A DNA stretch of 64,000 bases. Source: Oscillospiraceae bacterium (GTDB taxonomy: Bacteria; Bacillota; Clostridia; Oscillospirales; CAG-272). This document shows, piece by piece, positions 8,626 to 16,736 of the stretch (its first letter is position 1; each line of letters opens with the position of its first letter). The DNA lies in NCBI GenBank assembly GCA_015065385.1, contig SVQK01000120.1, positions 31,696 to 95,695 of the forward strand, written 5' to 3'. A program made the translations under genes and the position numbers. The notes under the pieces are model-generated. The model worked only from the letters and a program-made list of their open reading frames with translations. It did not search any database and had not been told where the DNA came from.

Positions 8626-8701
8626 GAGAATCAGAGGGAGTGTCCCCTCCGATAAACGCGAGACGATATGAACAACCTGATTCCGGAAGGAGGATTTCCA
8701 G

Positions 8702-10888
8702 ATGACACGACGCATTTTCATCCTTGTGCTGGCCCTTGTCCTGACCGCGGGACTGTTTCCCGTCAGCGCGCTTGCGGCGGATCTGCCGTTCATTGACGTT
8801 TCTCCCGAGGCATGGTACTACGGCGACGTCAAGACCGCCGTGGACACGGGCCTCGTGAACGGCAAGACGCCGACGACCTACTGCCCGGACGACCAGCTCA
8901 CTTACGCGGAAGCCGTCAAGCTCGCCGCGTGCATGCACCAGAAGAACGAGACGGGCACGGTGTCCCTCGTGAACGGGGATCCGTGGTACCAGAGCTATGT
9001 GGACTACGCGAAGATGAAGAACATCATCGCCAAGGACTACGAGTGGAGCGCGAAGGCCACCCGCGCCGGTTACATGGCGATCTTCGCCCACGCTCTGCCG
9101 GACTCCTCGCTCGCCAAGATCAACGAGGTCCCGGACGGCTCCATCCCCGACGTTCCCATGACCCGCGCGGAGGCCGCCGAGATCTACAAGCTCTACCGCG
9201 CCGGGATCCTGCAGGGGAGCGACGACAAGTTCAGCTGCAAGCCGGACGACAACATCAAGCGGAGCGAAGTCGCGGCGATCCTCACCCGCATGATGTTCAC
9301 GGCCAACCGGAAGAGTTTTACGACCGTGAAAGCCGAGACTCCGAAGACCGACCCGCTGAAAATCGTGAAATCCCCGCAGAACGCCGCCCTGAAAGCCGCG
9401 GAGGAAACGCTTTCGTTCACGGTTGAGATCTCGGGAGGCAAGGCTCCCTACCTTTACAAGTGGTTCGTCGAAAAGGAGACCGGGACCACCTACTCGCAGG
9501 AATCCTCCGAGAAAAAGACCAGCACCTGCAGCGTTCCGTTCGGCAAGGATTCTTTCAGTTTCACGAAGTACGTCCGCGTCTATGCGGAGGTGACGGACGC
9601 GGAGGGTAAGAAGGTCACGTCCGAGAAGGCCGAGGTCACGCCCTTCACCGAAGCGGTTCCCGCGCTGAAAATCACGAAGCAGCCGCAGAACGTCACGGCT
9701 CCGGAAGGCGCGATCGTGTCCTTCAATATCGAGGTTTCCGGCGGCAAGGCCCCGTACAAGTACGACTGGCAGGGCACGCACACCAGTCCGTCCTACTCCG
9801 ACTACAACAACTGGGGCAGCTTCCACTCCTCCCTGAACGGAAAACCCACCGTCAGCTTTGAGGCGGACTGGTACACGTTTGAAGACGAAAGCCAGATCTA
9901 CCGCTGCATCGTCACCGACGCGCTGGGCACTCAGATCATTTCGGATACCTTCAAGATTTATCGGTCTAACGACCTGAAAATCACGACGCAGCCGAAGACG
10001 GTCACCGTGGCGATGGATGATTACGCTGTCTTTACCGTGGCGGTTTCCGGCGGCAAGGCTCCGTACAAGTACGACTGGCAGAGCATCGACTATACCGGAT
10101 CGTCGTCGCACGATACCTGGTCTTCGTTTAATGCAAGTCTGAACGGCTCGCCCACCCTGACCTTCGACGCGGAATGGTACACCTTTGATTTTGCAATCCG
10201 CTGTGTCATAACGGACGCCAACGGAAAACAGGTCATAAGCGAGCTTGCCTATCTGGTTGAAGCGGTAACTTCCCAGCTAAAGATCGTCTCGCAGCCCGAA
10301 AGCAAAACCGGACCGGAAGGTACATGGGTAAACTTCTCGGTCACGGTATCCGGAGGAAAAGCACCGTATTCCTACTATTGGGAGGCAACAGAGGGATCCT
10401 CCGAGTACTCCAACATGACATGTGCAACTGTCAAAGGTGAATACACCGCAACATTGCAGGTTCTGATCAAAAAAGGCTACTACCCCTTGGACGAAAATAT
10501 CCGCTGCGTGATTACCGACGCAAACGGAACTAAAGTTACTTCCAATGTGGTGACAGCTAAACTTTTAGGCAACAGTGGCAATGACCAGTATATCGTAAAG
10601 CAGCCGGGCGATTATTGGATGGGGGGCTCGCAGGATGATGCGACCTTCACGATCGAAATTCACGGTCTCTCTGCTCCCTATACCTACGACTGGTACTACG
10701 GCCGACCGGGGGACTACAGGTTGTTTGCTTCGACATTCACGACTTCCGACTACAATACTGTCACCTATACATTTTCAGATTACGATTTCGAAGGTCTGCA
10801 AGCCACCGATATCGATATATACTGTGTTGTAACGGATGACTGGGGGGCAACGGCTAAATCGAATATCTGCCATCTCTATAAGTATTGA
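8702..10888 (+). CDS. S-layer-homology surface protein with five Ig-like repeats
   Basis: 728 residues. A signal peptide ends near ...VSALA (about residue 26). Three SLH modules (about 28-200; e.g. FIDVSPEAWYYGDVKTAV, ILQGSDDKF) should hold it to the cell-wall polymer. Five Ig-like modules of about 100 residues begin near 219, 321, 425, 526 and 629, marked by LKI..QP and a conserved GGKAPY(K)Y.W core; the fifth is divergent (HGLSAPYTYDW). ATG at 8702 follows GGAAGGAGG by 8 bases. The last third (from about 10000) is visibly less GC-rich than the rest, suggesting later repeat addition or recombination. Probably an outward-facing adhesin or structural protein; the ligand is unknown. Confidence 0.88.
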   Translation: MTRRIFILVLALVLTAGLFPVSALAADLPFIDVSPEAWYYGDVKTAVDTGLVNGKTPTTYCPDDQLTYAEAVKLAACMHQKNETGTVSLVNGDPWYQSYVDYAKMKNIIAKDYEWSAKATRAGYMAIFAHALPDSSLAKINEVPDGSIPDVPMTRAEAAEIYKLYRAGILQGSDDKFSCKPDDNIKRSEVAAILTRMMFTANRKSFTTVKAETPKTDPLKIVKSPQNAALKAAEETLSFTVEISGGKAPYLYKWFVEKETGTTYSQESSEKKTSTCSVPFGKDSFSFTKYVRVYAEVTDAEGKKVTSEKAEVTPFTEAVPALKITKQPQNVTAPEGAIVSFNIEVSGGKAPYKYDWQGTHTSPSYSDYNNWGSFHSSLNGKPTVSFEADWYTFEDESQIYRCIVTDALGTQIISDTFKIYRSNDLKITTQPKTVTVAMDDYAVFTVAVSGGKAPYKYDWQSIDYTGSSSHDTWSSFNASLNGSPTLTFDAEWYTFDFAIRCVITDANGKQVISELAYLVEAVTSQLKIVSQPESKTGPEGTWVNFSVTVSGGKAPYSYYWEATEGSSEYSNMTCATVKGEYTATLQVLIKKGYYPLDENIRCVITDANGTKVTSNVVTAKLLGNSGNDQYIVKQPGDYWMGGSQDDATFTIEIHGLSAPYTYDWYYGRPGDYRLFASTFTTSDYNTVTYTFSDYDFEGLQATDIDIYCVVTDDWGATAKSNICHLYKY

Positions 10889-10994
10889 CAGCGTTTTCCC
10901 AAGCAGCTCGGAAGATTACAAAACAACTCGAGTGCACAACCGTTTCAAACATTCACCCGCAAGCGTTATTCTGATTCACACAAGGAGGCACATC

Positions 10995-11579
10995 ATGGGA
11001 TTTTTGTCGAACCTGTTCGGCGGTAAAAAGCCGAAGGAAACCTGCCCGATCTGCGGTCAGCCGATGGGCTTCTTCTCGAAGACCGAGCTCACGGACGGGG
11101 CGATCTGCGATTCCTGCGTCGCCCGCGCGCAATCCCTGATCGGCAACAGACTGATCGCCGAAATGTCCATCGACGCGGTGAAATCCGTCATCGCCGAAGA
11201 GGAAGAGGTGAACGCCAAGCTTGTGGCCGCGTTCGGGAGCGAGTATCCGAACCTCTTCAAGACGGAATTCGCCCATCCGATCTCTCCGAAGGCGACGGAC
11301 GTCGGCATCGCCCGCGCCAAGCTCATGAAAAACGCTGTCGCCGCGAAGGGAACCGTCGTGTCCGGCTCCTTCGACAAGGGAACGGTCACCGTGATCCGCC
11401 ACGGAACGACCTTCGAGGCGGAACTCTGCGAGACCGCGCCCTTCACCGAAGGGGAGGACGTGGAATCGACGCTCGCCGCCCACCTCTACAAGGGAGCGGT
11501 CGGAGCCGGGAAAACCGCGTGGTTGATCCTGAACGGAGAATCCGGCGTCACGTCCGGCGACCTCATCGGGACGAAATAA
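10995..11579 (+). CDS. DUF4428-like protein with N-terminal zinc-ribbon
   Basis: 194 residues, no signal peptide. The N-terminus (MGFLSNLFGGKKP...) leads into a CPICG...CDSC ribbon typical of DUF4428-type proteins. A middle helical segment and a C-terminal beta-rich part follow (about 110-194). ATG at 10995 lies after AAGGAGG with good spacing; an in-frame upstream extension has no ribosome binding site. No promoter is obvious in the 106-bp gap, so it may be read from the SLH gene promoter. Function unknown. Confidence 0.7.
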   Translation: MGFLSNLFGGKKPKETCPICGQPMGFFSKTELTDGAICDSCVARAQSLIGNRLIAEMSIDAVKSVIAEEEEVNAKLVAAFGSEYPNLFKTEFAHPISPKATDVGIARAKLMKNAVAAKGTVVSGSFDKGTVTVIRHGTTFEAELCETAPFTEGEDVESTLAAHLYKGAVGAGKTAWLILNGESGVTSGDLIGTK

Positions 11580-11656
11580 GATCCGCGGGCGCGGGAGAGG
11601 TCCGCTCCTTCCGCGCCGGGCAGGAACATTTGGAAAATCCAACGGAGGATTCTATT

Positions 11657-13543
11657 ATGAAGAAACACTTCCGACAGTCGGCGGCCTTCGCGCTCGTCCT
11701 TCTGTTCGCCGTGATCTTCCTCGCGCACGCGATGTCCGTTCCCGTCTTCGCGGGCGACGGCTACAAGGTGACGATCACGCTGGGAAAAGGATTGACTCTG
11801 GAAAGCGGCACACTGGAGCAGGAAGTTGCGTACGGCAGCGAGATGGTGCCCTGCGTCATCAAGGCGGACGAGGGATACGGATTTCCCGCCGACTATAAGC
11901 CGATGGGAAAACTGCTCGGTTTGAAATTCGAGATCGACGACGATAACGGAACGATTACGATTTCCGGCAAGCAGGGGGCGACGACCGCGGGGGATATTGC
12001 GCTCGAACTGCCCGACGCTGTGCCTTGGTACTCCGTCCGGTTCGAGTTCGGCGAAGGACTCTACCGCGAGCTCGACGACGGGATAAAGGTATATAAGCCC
12101 GAGGAAGTCAAGACGAACCCCGGCATCGAATGGGTGAGAAAGTATTTCGTTTCGACGGGGTACTATATCCCCAAGGATTACCATGCGGACAAGCAGTACG
12201 GCTTTACTGTGACCGTGGATGAGTACAGCCGTGTCTGGGTGAAAGGCGCCTTCGATCCCGGAGACGCGCAGCCCGGCAGCGTCTGTGTGGTGAAGATCCC
12301 CGGAGCCGAAAAATACGCTTCGGATGCGAAAATCCACCTCATCATCAAGCCCGGCTTGTTCATCGATGGCGAAACCGTCGAGCAGGATGTGGTTCCCGGT
12401 GAGGCGATGGTGCCCGTCACGTTCAAAACCACCCCCGGATTCCAGTTCCCGCAGAACTGGGTCCACGATCCCGCCTACGGACTGAGCTATGACTGCGGCA
12501 AAACAGAACTGACGATTTCCGGCATTCCGCAGCCCGTCGAAGGAGAACTGACGATCACCATCCAGCTGCCGACCGGAGAGCTCAAAGTCGAATACGGCCC
12601 GACGGAGCAGAACGTCATGTGGCATGCGGTCGATCCGCTGAACGTCACGGCGACGATCGTTTATTCGGACGATCCCACACAGTACGAGGTGGTGAAGGCC
12701 GAGGTCACGAGCGTATTCATCCCGCCGAACAGCATTCAGTACACAGCCACGGCGAAGGATTCGAATGACAACGTTTATACGAATACATGGACCGTTCAGA
12801 TCCCGATCAGTCAGGTCTACACCCCTGGCACGCAGATCCTGATCCCGGCTCCGATCAATCAGGGAAGACCTGCCCGTGACGTCAGACCTCCGGTGAACGC
12901 GGCTCCCGAACAGCCCGCGCCCGCCGCGCCCGCCGCTCCTTCCGCACCTGCCGCACCCGCCGCACCCGCGGAGAACGAAACGCCCGCGCTCCCGTTCACC
13001 GATGTCGCCGCCGCGAATCCCTACCTTAGGGGCATCACCTATGTCTATCAGTCCGGCATCATGAACGGCATCCTTCCGACGGAGTTCAATCCCTACGGAA
13101 CGCTCACCCGCGCGATGTTCGTGACGATCCTCGGACGGCTGGACGGCGTGGATACCGCGCTCTACACCTCCTCGACCTTCACGGACTGCGACGCCCTCGG
13201 CACATGGGATTACGCTCCCTATGTCGAGTGGGCGGCTCAGAAGGGCATCGTCCTCGGCTACGGCGACGGGACATTCGGCCCGATGGATCCCGTGACCAAC
13301 GAGCAGGCCGTTCTGATGCTGAAACGCTATGCGAAGACCCTCGGAGCTGACGGCGATACCGAACTGCCCGCCCCCGATTACCCGGAGGGAACGAAGATTT
13401 CCCCGTGGGCTGCGGATGCGGTCGCGTGGGCGTTCAACAACGCCGTCTATCCGACCGAAACGGACGCCGCTCCGACCATGCCCGCCGAACGCGGCTGGAT
13501 GGCGCAGGCGATCTATAACTTTGTCGGGTATCTCATCCGCTGA
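11657..13543 (+). CDS. Secreted SLH-domain surface protein with three internal repeats
   Basis: 628 residues. Signal peptide (about 1-32, ending near VFAGDG). Three related beta-rich repeats lie in the first ~320 residues (VTITLGKG..., VRFEFGEG..., IHLIIKPG...), each about 90 residues and each carrying an 'EQ(E/D)V..G..MVP'-like or equivalent segment; one further divergent module follows. A Pro/Ala-rich linker (about 410-440) precedes three C-terminal SLH modules (about 445-628; e.g. LPFTDVAAANPYLRGITYVY). Start chosen for the AACGGAGGAT site 7-8 bases upstream. The SLH modules sit at the C-terminus here, the reverse of the gene at 8702, so the two probably display different ends outward. Confidence 0.88.
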   Translation: MKKHFRQSAAFALVLLFAVIFLAHAMSVPVFAGDGYKVTITLGKGLTLESGTLEQEVAYGSEMVPCVIKADEGYGFPADYKPMGKLLGLKFEIDDDNGTITISGKQGATTAGDIALELPDAVPWYSVRFEFGEGLYRELDDGIKVYKPEEVKTNPGIEWVRKYFVSTGYYIPKDYHADKQYGFTVTVDEYSRVWVKGAFDPGDAQPGSVCVVKIPGAEKYASDAKIHLIIKPGLFIDGETVEQDVVPGEAMVPVTFKTTPGFQFPQNWVHDPAYGLSYDCGKTELTISGIPQPVEGELTITIQLPTGELKVEYGPTEQNVMWHAVDPLNVTATIVYSDDPTQYEVVKAEVTSVFIPPNSIQYTATAKDSNDNVYTNTWTVQIPISQVYTPGTQILIPAPINQGRPARDVRPPVNAAPEQPAPAAPAAPSAPAAPAAPAENETPALPFTDVAAANPYLRGITYVYQSGIMNGILPTEFNPYGTLTRAMFVTILGRLDGVDTALYTSSTFTDCDALGTWDYAPYVEWAAQKGIVLGYGDGTFGPMDPVTNEQAVLMLKRYAKTLGADGDTELPAPDYPEGTKISPWAADAVAWAFNNAVYPTETDAAPTMPAERGWMAQAIYNFVGYLIR

Positions 13544-13590
13544 CACGCGGGAATAAGAGAGGCCGGACAACTCCTGCGCCAAACAAACAG

Positions 13591-13626
13591 GCCGTCCTTC
13601 AGAGCATTTCTGAGGGACGGCTTTAT
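13591..13626 (+). terminator. Terminator after the SLH genes
   Basis: GCCGTCCTTCAGA / TCTGAGGGACGGC stem with GCATT loop followed by TTTAT; stem is strong, T-run short. Confidence 0.75.
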
Positions 13627-13645
13627 CCTATGAAGGACGTCAGTC

Positions 13646-14515
13646 ATGAGGTGGAACATGAAAACACGGTTTTGCGTCATTCTGTGGACAATCGCTCTTC
13701 TTCTCGCGGGATGCGTCCGCATCGAGCCGATCCCAGCCCAGACGGGGGATCCCGAACAGGAGGAGAGCGCGCTGTCCGTTCTCTGTACGGGCGTGTATGA
13801 AGATACCGCTCCCGACGGAACAGCGGAGATCGCGCGGTTTTACGCGGTGGGGGACGTTCTTCTCTGCGAGGTGGACGAGGTTCACGCCGCCTACTACGCC
13901 GAGGAGATCCGCCCGGAGGATCCGTCCCTGCTGCTTGCTCCGGTGTCGTCCCTTCCGGCGGAGGGCATCCCGGTCACGGTGAGGCGGTTCTCTGGGTTCT
14001 CAAATCTCGGTGAGTACTGGGACGAGGCCGCGGCGTACCGGATGGAATTCACCCCTGACGGCGTGGTCTTTCACGCGCAGGACGGCGGGGAGGACTATGC
14101 ACGGACAAGGAGCGGGGCAGAGGACTCCGGAATCATCGGACAAAAGCGGGAAGAGCTCCGGTCACTGCTCGGCACGGAGCCCGGTCCGGATCCCGCGCCG
14201 CCCGTCGGTTCGTGGGTCAGCGGAGCGCGTACGCTCGTTCTGCGGGAGGACGGCGGGATCCTGTACAGCTTTCGGGAAGAGGGCCATCCCGTCCGGGTCT
14301 ATGCCGGCGCGTACGGGATCGGTCCGGACGGACGACTTGTCTGCCTGACAAAGCGGATCGGATGGGCGGAAATGCCGTTTGAAGGGAGCTATCGCTGGGC
14401 TTTGGAAGACGGGAACGCGCTCGTGCTCCGGTCCGACGAGGCTCAGGATCCCATCCTCGCGGAGTCCGAGATCCGCTTCACCTCCGCAGAGGTTCTGACG
14501 GAAGGCGCGTTCTGA
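13646..14515 (+). CDS. Predicted lipoprotein of unknown function
   Basis: 289 residues with a lipobox LLAGC near residue 22 after a hydrophobic segment, so it should be lipid-anchored outside the membrane. The mature part is acidic and has two similar beta-rich halves: about 40-150 and 185-285, the second beginning GSWVSGARTLVLREDGG. ATG at 13646 has AAGGA 8 bases upstream; a second in-frame ATG at 13658 is possible. It converges with the phosphatase gene at 14534, leaving only 18 bases between. I do not recognise a family. Confidence 0.75.
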   Translation: MRWNMKTRFCVILWTIALLLAGCVRIEPIPAQTGDPEQEESALSVLCTGVYEDTAPDGTAEIARFYAVGDVLLCEVDEVHAAYYAEEIRPEDPSLLLAPVSSLPAEGIPVTVRRFSGFSNLGEYWDEAAAYRMEFTPDGVVFHAQDGGEDYARTRSGAEDSGIIGQKREELRSLLGTEPGPDPAPPVGSWVSGARTLVLREDGGILYSFREEGHPVRVYAGAYGIGPDGRLVCLTKRIGWAEMPFEGSYRWALEDGNALVLRSDEAQDPILAESEIRFTSAEVLTEGAF

Positions 14516-14533
14516 GGAGGACGGAGGAAGAGG

Positions 14534-16147
14534 TCAGCCCTCGCTCTCCCCCGTCTCTCCCGTAAAGTGCATGCCCAGCATGGTGATGTCGTCGAACTGC
14601 GGCGCGCTGCCCACAAAGGCGTCGAGATCCTGCCGTACGTTGCGCAGAAGCGTATTCACGTCTGCGTCCGGATCGCGGTTCAGGGCGTTGAGCATCCGGT
14701 CGGTTCCGAACAGCTCGTTCTCGGCGTTGGTGGCTTCCGGTACGCCGTCGGTATAGACGAACAGGCTGTCTCCGGGATACAGCTCGAATTCGTGCTCCCG
14801 GAACCGCATTCCCTCCATGGCGGCCACGGCGGGAGAATGGCGGTACACCACCAGCTCGTACTGTCCGCCCGCGCGCCGGATGGCAGGATGCTCGTGCCCG
14901 GCGTTGGCGGCCAGTCCGCGGCCCGTCTTGACGTTCAGAATGGCAAGCCAGACCGTGACGAACAGTTCCGCTTCGTTGCCCTCGCAGAGCTGGTCGTTCA
15001 CGAACCGAAGGATCTCGGCAGGCCCTCCGCCCATCTGCGCGCGGTTCTTGATCAGGGTCTTTGCGATCACCATGAACAGCGCGGCGGGTACGCCCTTGCC
15101 GGATACGTCCGCCATAACGAGGCCGAGATGGTCGTGGTCGATCAGGAAAAAGTCGTAGAAGTCGCCGCCCACTTCCTTTGCGGGGGTCATGGTGGCGTAG
15201 ATGTCGAATTCTTTCCGGTCGGGAAACGCCGGGAAGATCCGCGGCAGCATATCCGCCTGAATCTGCGTGGCCACGTTCAGCTCCGCGCCGATCCGCTCCT
15301 TCTCCGCCGTGATGGTCCGGATGTTGTCGATGTACTTGACGATATCGTTTTCCATCAGGCGGATGGAAACCGCGAGATCCTCGATCTCATCCTTTGTCCG
15401 GATATCCTCGAGCCGCGTGGACGTCACCGTGTCGTTCCGCGCGAATTCCGAGACGTTCTTCCGGATCCGCATCAGAGGTCCGATGAAATACCGGCGCATG
15501 AAGAACCAGTAGATGACGCTGAACACCGCGAGGATCCCGAGGGAGAAGAGGATCATTTTCAGGATATAGCCCCGCAGCGTGGACAGGATCACCTTCATCC
15601 ACACGTCAACGAACAGAAGCGCGACGATATTTCCCTCGCTGTCGATCACGGGCAGCATGCTCGAGGTCAGATAGCCGTATCGCGGCGAGTGTCGAACCAT
15701 GTAGTTGTCGGGCTTCGTCCCCTTCGTGTAGCACTCCCACACCTCGTCGAAATAGGACGAGACCGGGTCGGTATCCCCGAGGGGAACGCCGGAGGAGTCG
15801 AAGACGTACCGCACGGTCTGATCCTCATAGACGGTCACGATGTAGATATACGCGGCTTCGGAGGCCACCTCCACGTTCTTGATGTACTCCGCCGTCTCAG
15901 CGTACTCCTCGTCCTCGGTCCACGTCGAGGCGTACTGTCCGACCTTGTCGTGGTCGATGTGGTCAAGAATGATGTTTGCGATCACATAGCCGTTGTCGTT
16001 GTACAGCTTCCGGATCGTGTTGCTGTACTGGAAATAGCCGCTGAGGGTGGAGACCGCGCAGATCAGGACGGTCATCAGAACAATGCTCAGAAGGATCTTT
16101 TTGCCGACGCCGAAGCGGATCTCTTCCGACTTTTCCTCGTTATTCAC
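14534..16147 (-). CDS. Membrane-bound PP2C/SpoIIE-type serine phosphatase with extracellular sensor and HAMP
   Basis: About 537 residues. One N-terminal membrane helix, an extracytoplasmic sensor region (about 50-180), a second helix, a HAMP linker and short coiled coil (about 225-290), then a PP2C/RsbU-type phosphatase domain with metal ligands in VGGDFYDFF, VMADVSGKG and a final QFDDITML. Such phosphatases act on phosphorylated STAS anti-anti-sigma proteins in partner switching. Start: GTG at 16147 has AAAGGAGG 9 bases before it; an upstream in-frame ATG at 16168 would contain that very AAAGGAGG as its own codons and has no site of its own. Last gene of a three-gene operon, overlapping the GNAT gene by 8 bases. 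Confidence 0.85.
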   Translation of the reverse strand: MNNEEKSEEIRFGVGKKILLSIVLMTVLICAVSTLSGYFQYSNTIRKLYNDNGYVIANIILDHIDHDKVGQYASTWTEDEEYAETAEYIKNVEVASEAAYIYIVTVYEDQTVRYVFDSSGVPLGDTDPVSSYFDEVWECYTKGTKPDNYMVRHSPRYGYLTSSMLPVIDSEGNIVALLFVDVWMKVILSTLRGYILKMILFSLGILAVFSVIYWFFMRRYFIGPLMRIRKNVSEFARNDTVTSTRLEDIRTKDEIEDLAVSIRLMENDIVKYIDNIRTITAEKERIGAELNVATQIQADMLPRIFPAFPDRKEFDIYATMTPAKEVGGDFYDFFLIDHDHLGLVMADVSGKGVPAALFMVIAKTLIKNRAQMGGGPAEILRFVNDQLCEGNEAELFVTVWLAILNVKTGRGLAANAGHEHPAIRRAGGQYELVVYRHSPAVAAMEGMRFREHEFELYPGDSLFVYTDGVPEATNAENELFGTDRMLNALNRDPDADVNTLLRNVRQDLDAFVGSAPQFDDITMLGMHFTGETGESEG

Positions 16148-16736
16148 CGCGCTTGTCCTCCTTTTCATCCAGTTTTTTCATGTAGAACACCGCGTCGCAG
16201 ATGCAGTGGTTCTTTTGGCAGTAGGGGCAGTAAAGAAGCATGTCCACCCACGGGCGGCTGATTTCCGCGACCGCCTCGAAGCCATTGTCCCGGAAGATAT
16301 GCCTCATCGGGACCTCGCGTCCCAGCGGGCGGAGCGCCGTCGCCAGAATCAGCTTGGCCCCGCGTTCCCTGAGCACCGGCTCCAGATCCCGGATGAACGA
16401 CGAGCAGATCCCGAGCTTCTGATAGTCCTTCTCCGTGCTGGCCGTCTTGTAGACTCCGACAGGCGTGTCCGGTGGGTATTCCGCCAGAGCGTCCGGCTTT
16501 TCCGTCACATGCAGGAGCGGGAGCGCCTCTTCCAGCGCGGAGATGAACCCGTAAAAGAACGAGACGACGGCGCCGTCCCTGTCCGCGTCGGTCACAACGT
16601 AGAACAGATGCCGGTCCCCGTGCAGCAGCGCCTCCAGCTCGTCCAGGGAGTAGTAGTCCGCCGCGATGTATTCGTCGATCAGACGCTTGACCGCGGTCAG
16701 ATCCCGGGCCTCGGCGTTCCTGACTTCAAGCTTCAT
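16140..16736 (-). CDS. GNAT-like acyltransferase with C-terminal Cys-rich zinc-binding tail
   Basis: 198 residues. A GNAT fold is suggested by VGVYKTASTEKDYQKLGICSSFI (acetyl-CoA loop region, Q-x-x-G-I) and FRDNGFEAVAE. The C-terminus has CPYCQKNHCIC, a compact Cys/His cluster that could bind a metal. ATG at 16736 has GGAGGATC upstream. It overlaps the MATE gene by 11 bases and the phosphatase gene by 8 bases, so all three are one tightly coupled unit. Substrate unknown. Confidence 0.72.
   Translation of the reverse strand: MKLEVRNAEARDLTAVKRLIDEYIAADYYSLDELEALLHGDRHLFYVVTDADRDGAVVSFFYGFISALEEALPLLHVTEKPDALAEYPPDTPVGVYKTASTEKDYQKLGICSSFIRDLEPVLRERGAKLILATALRPLGREVPMRHIFRDNGFEAVAEISRPWVDMLLYCPYCQKNHCICDAVFYMKKLDEKEDKRGE

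Noticed and set aside
8585..13582. Long minus-strand open frames opposite the SLH genes
   Set aside because: Shadows of repeat-rich plus-strand surface genes, lacking ribosome binding sites and domains.
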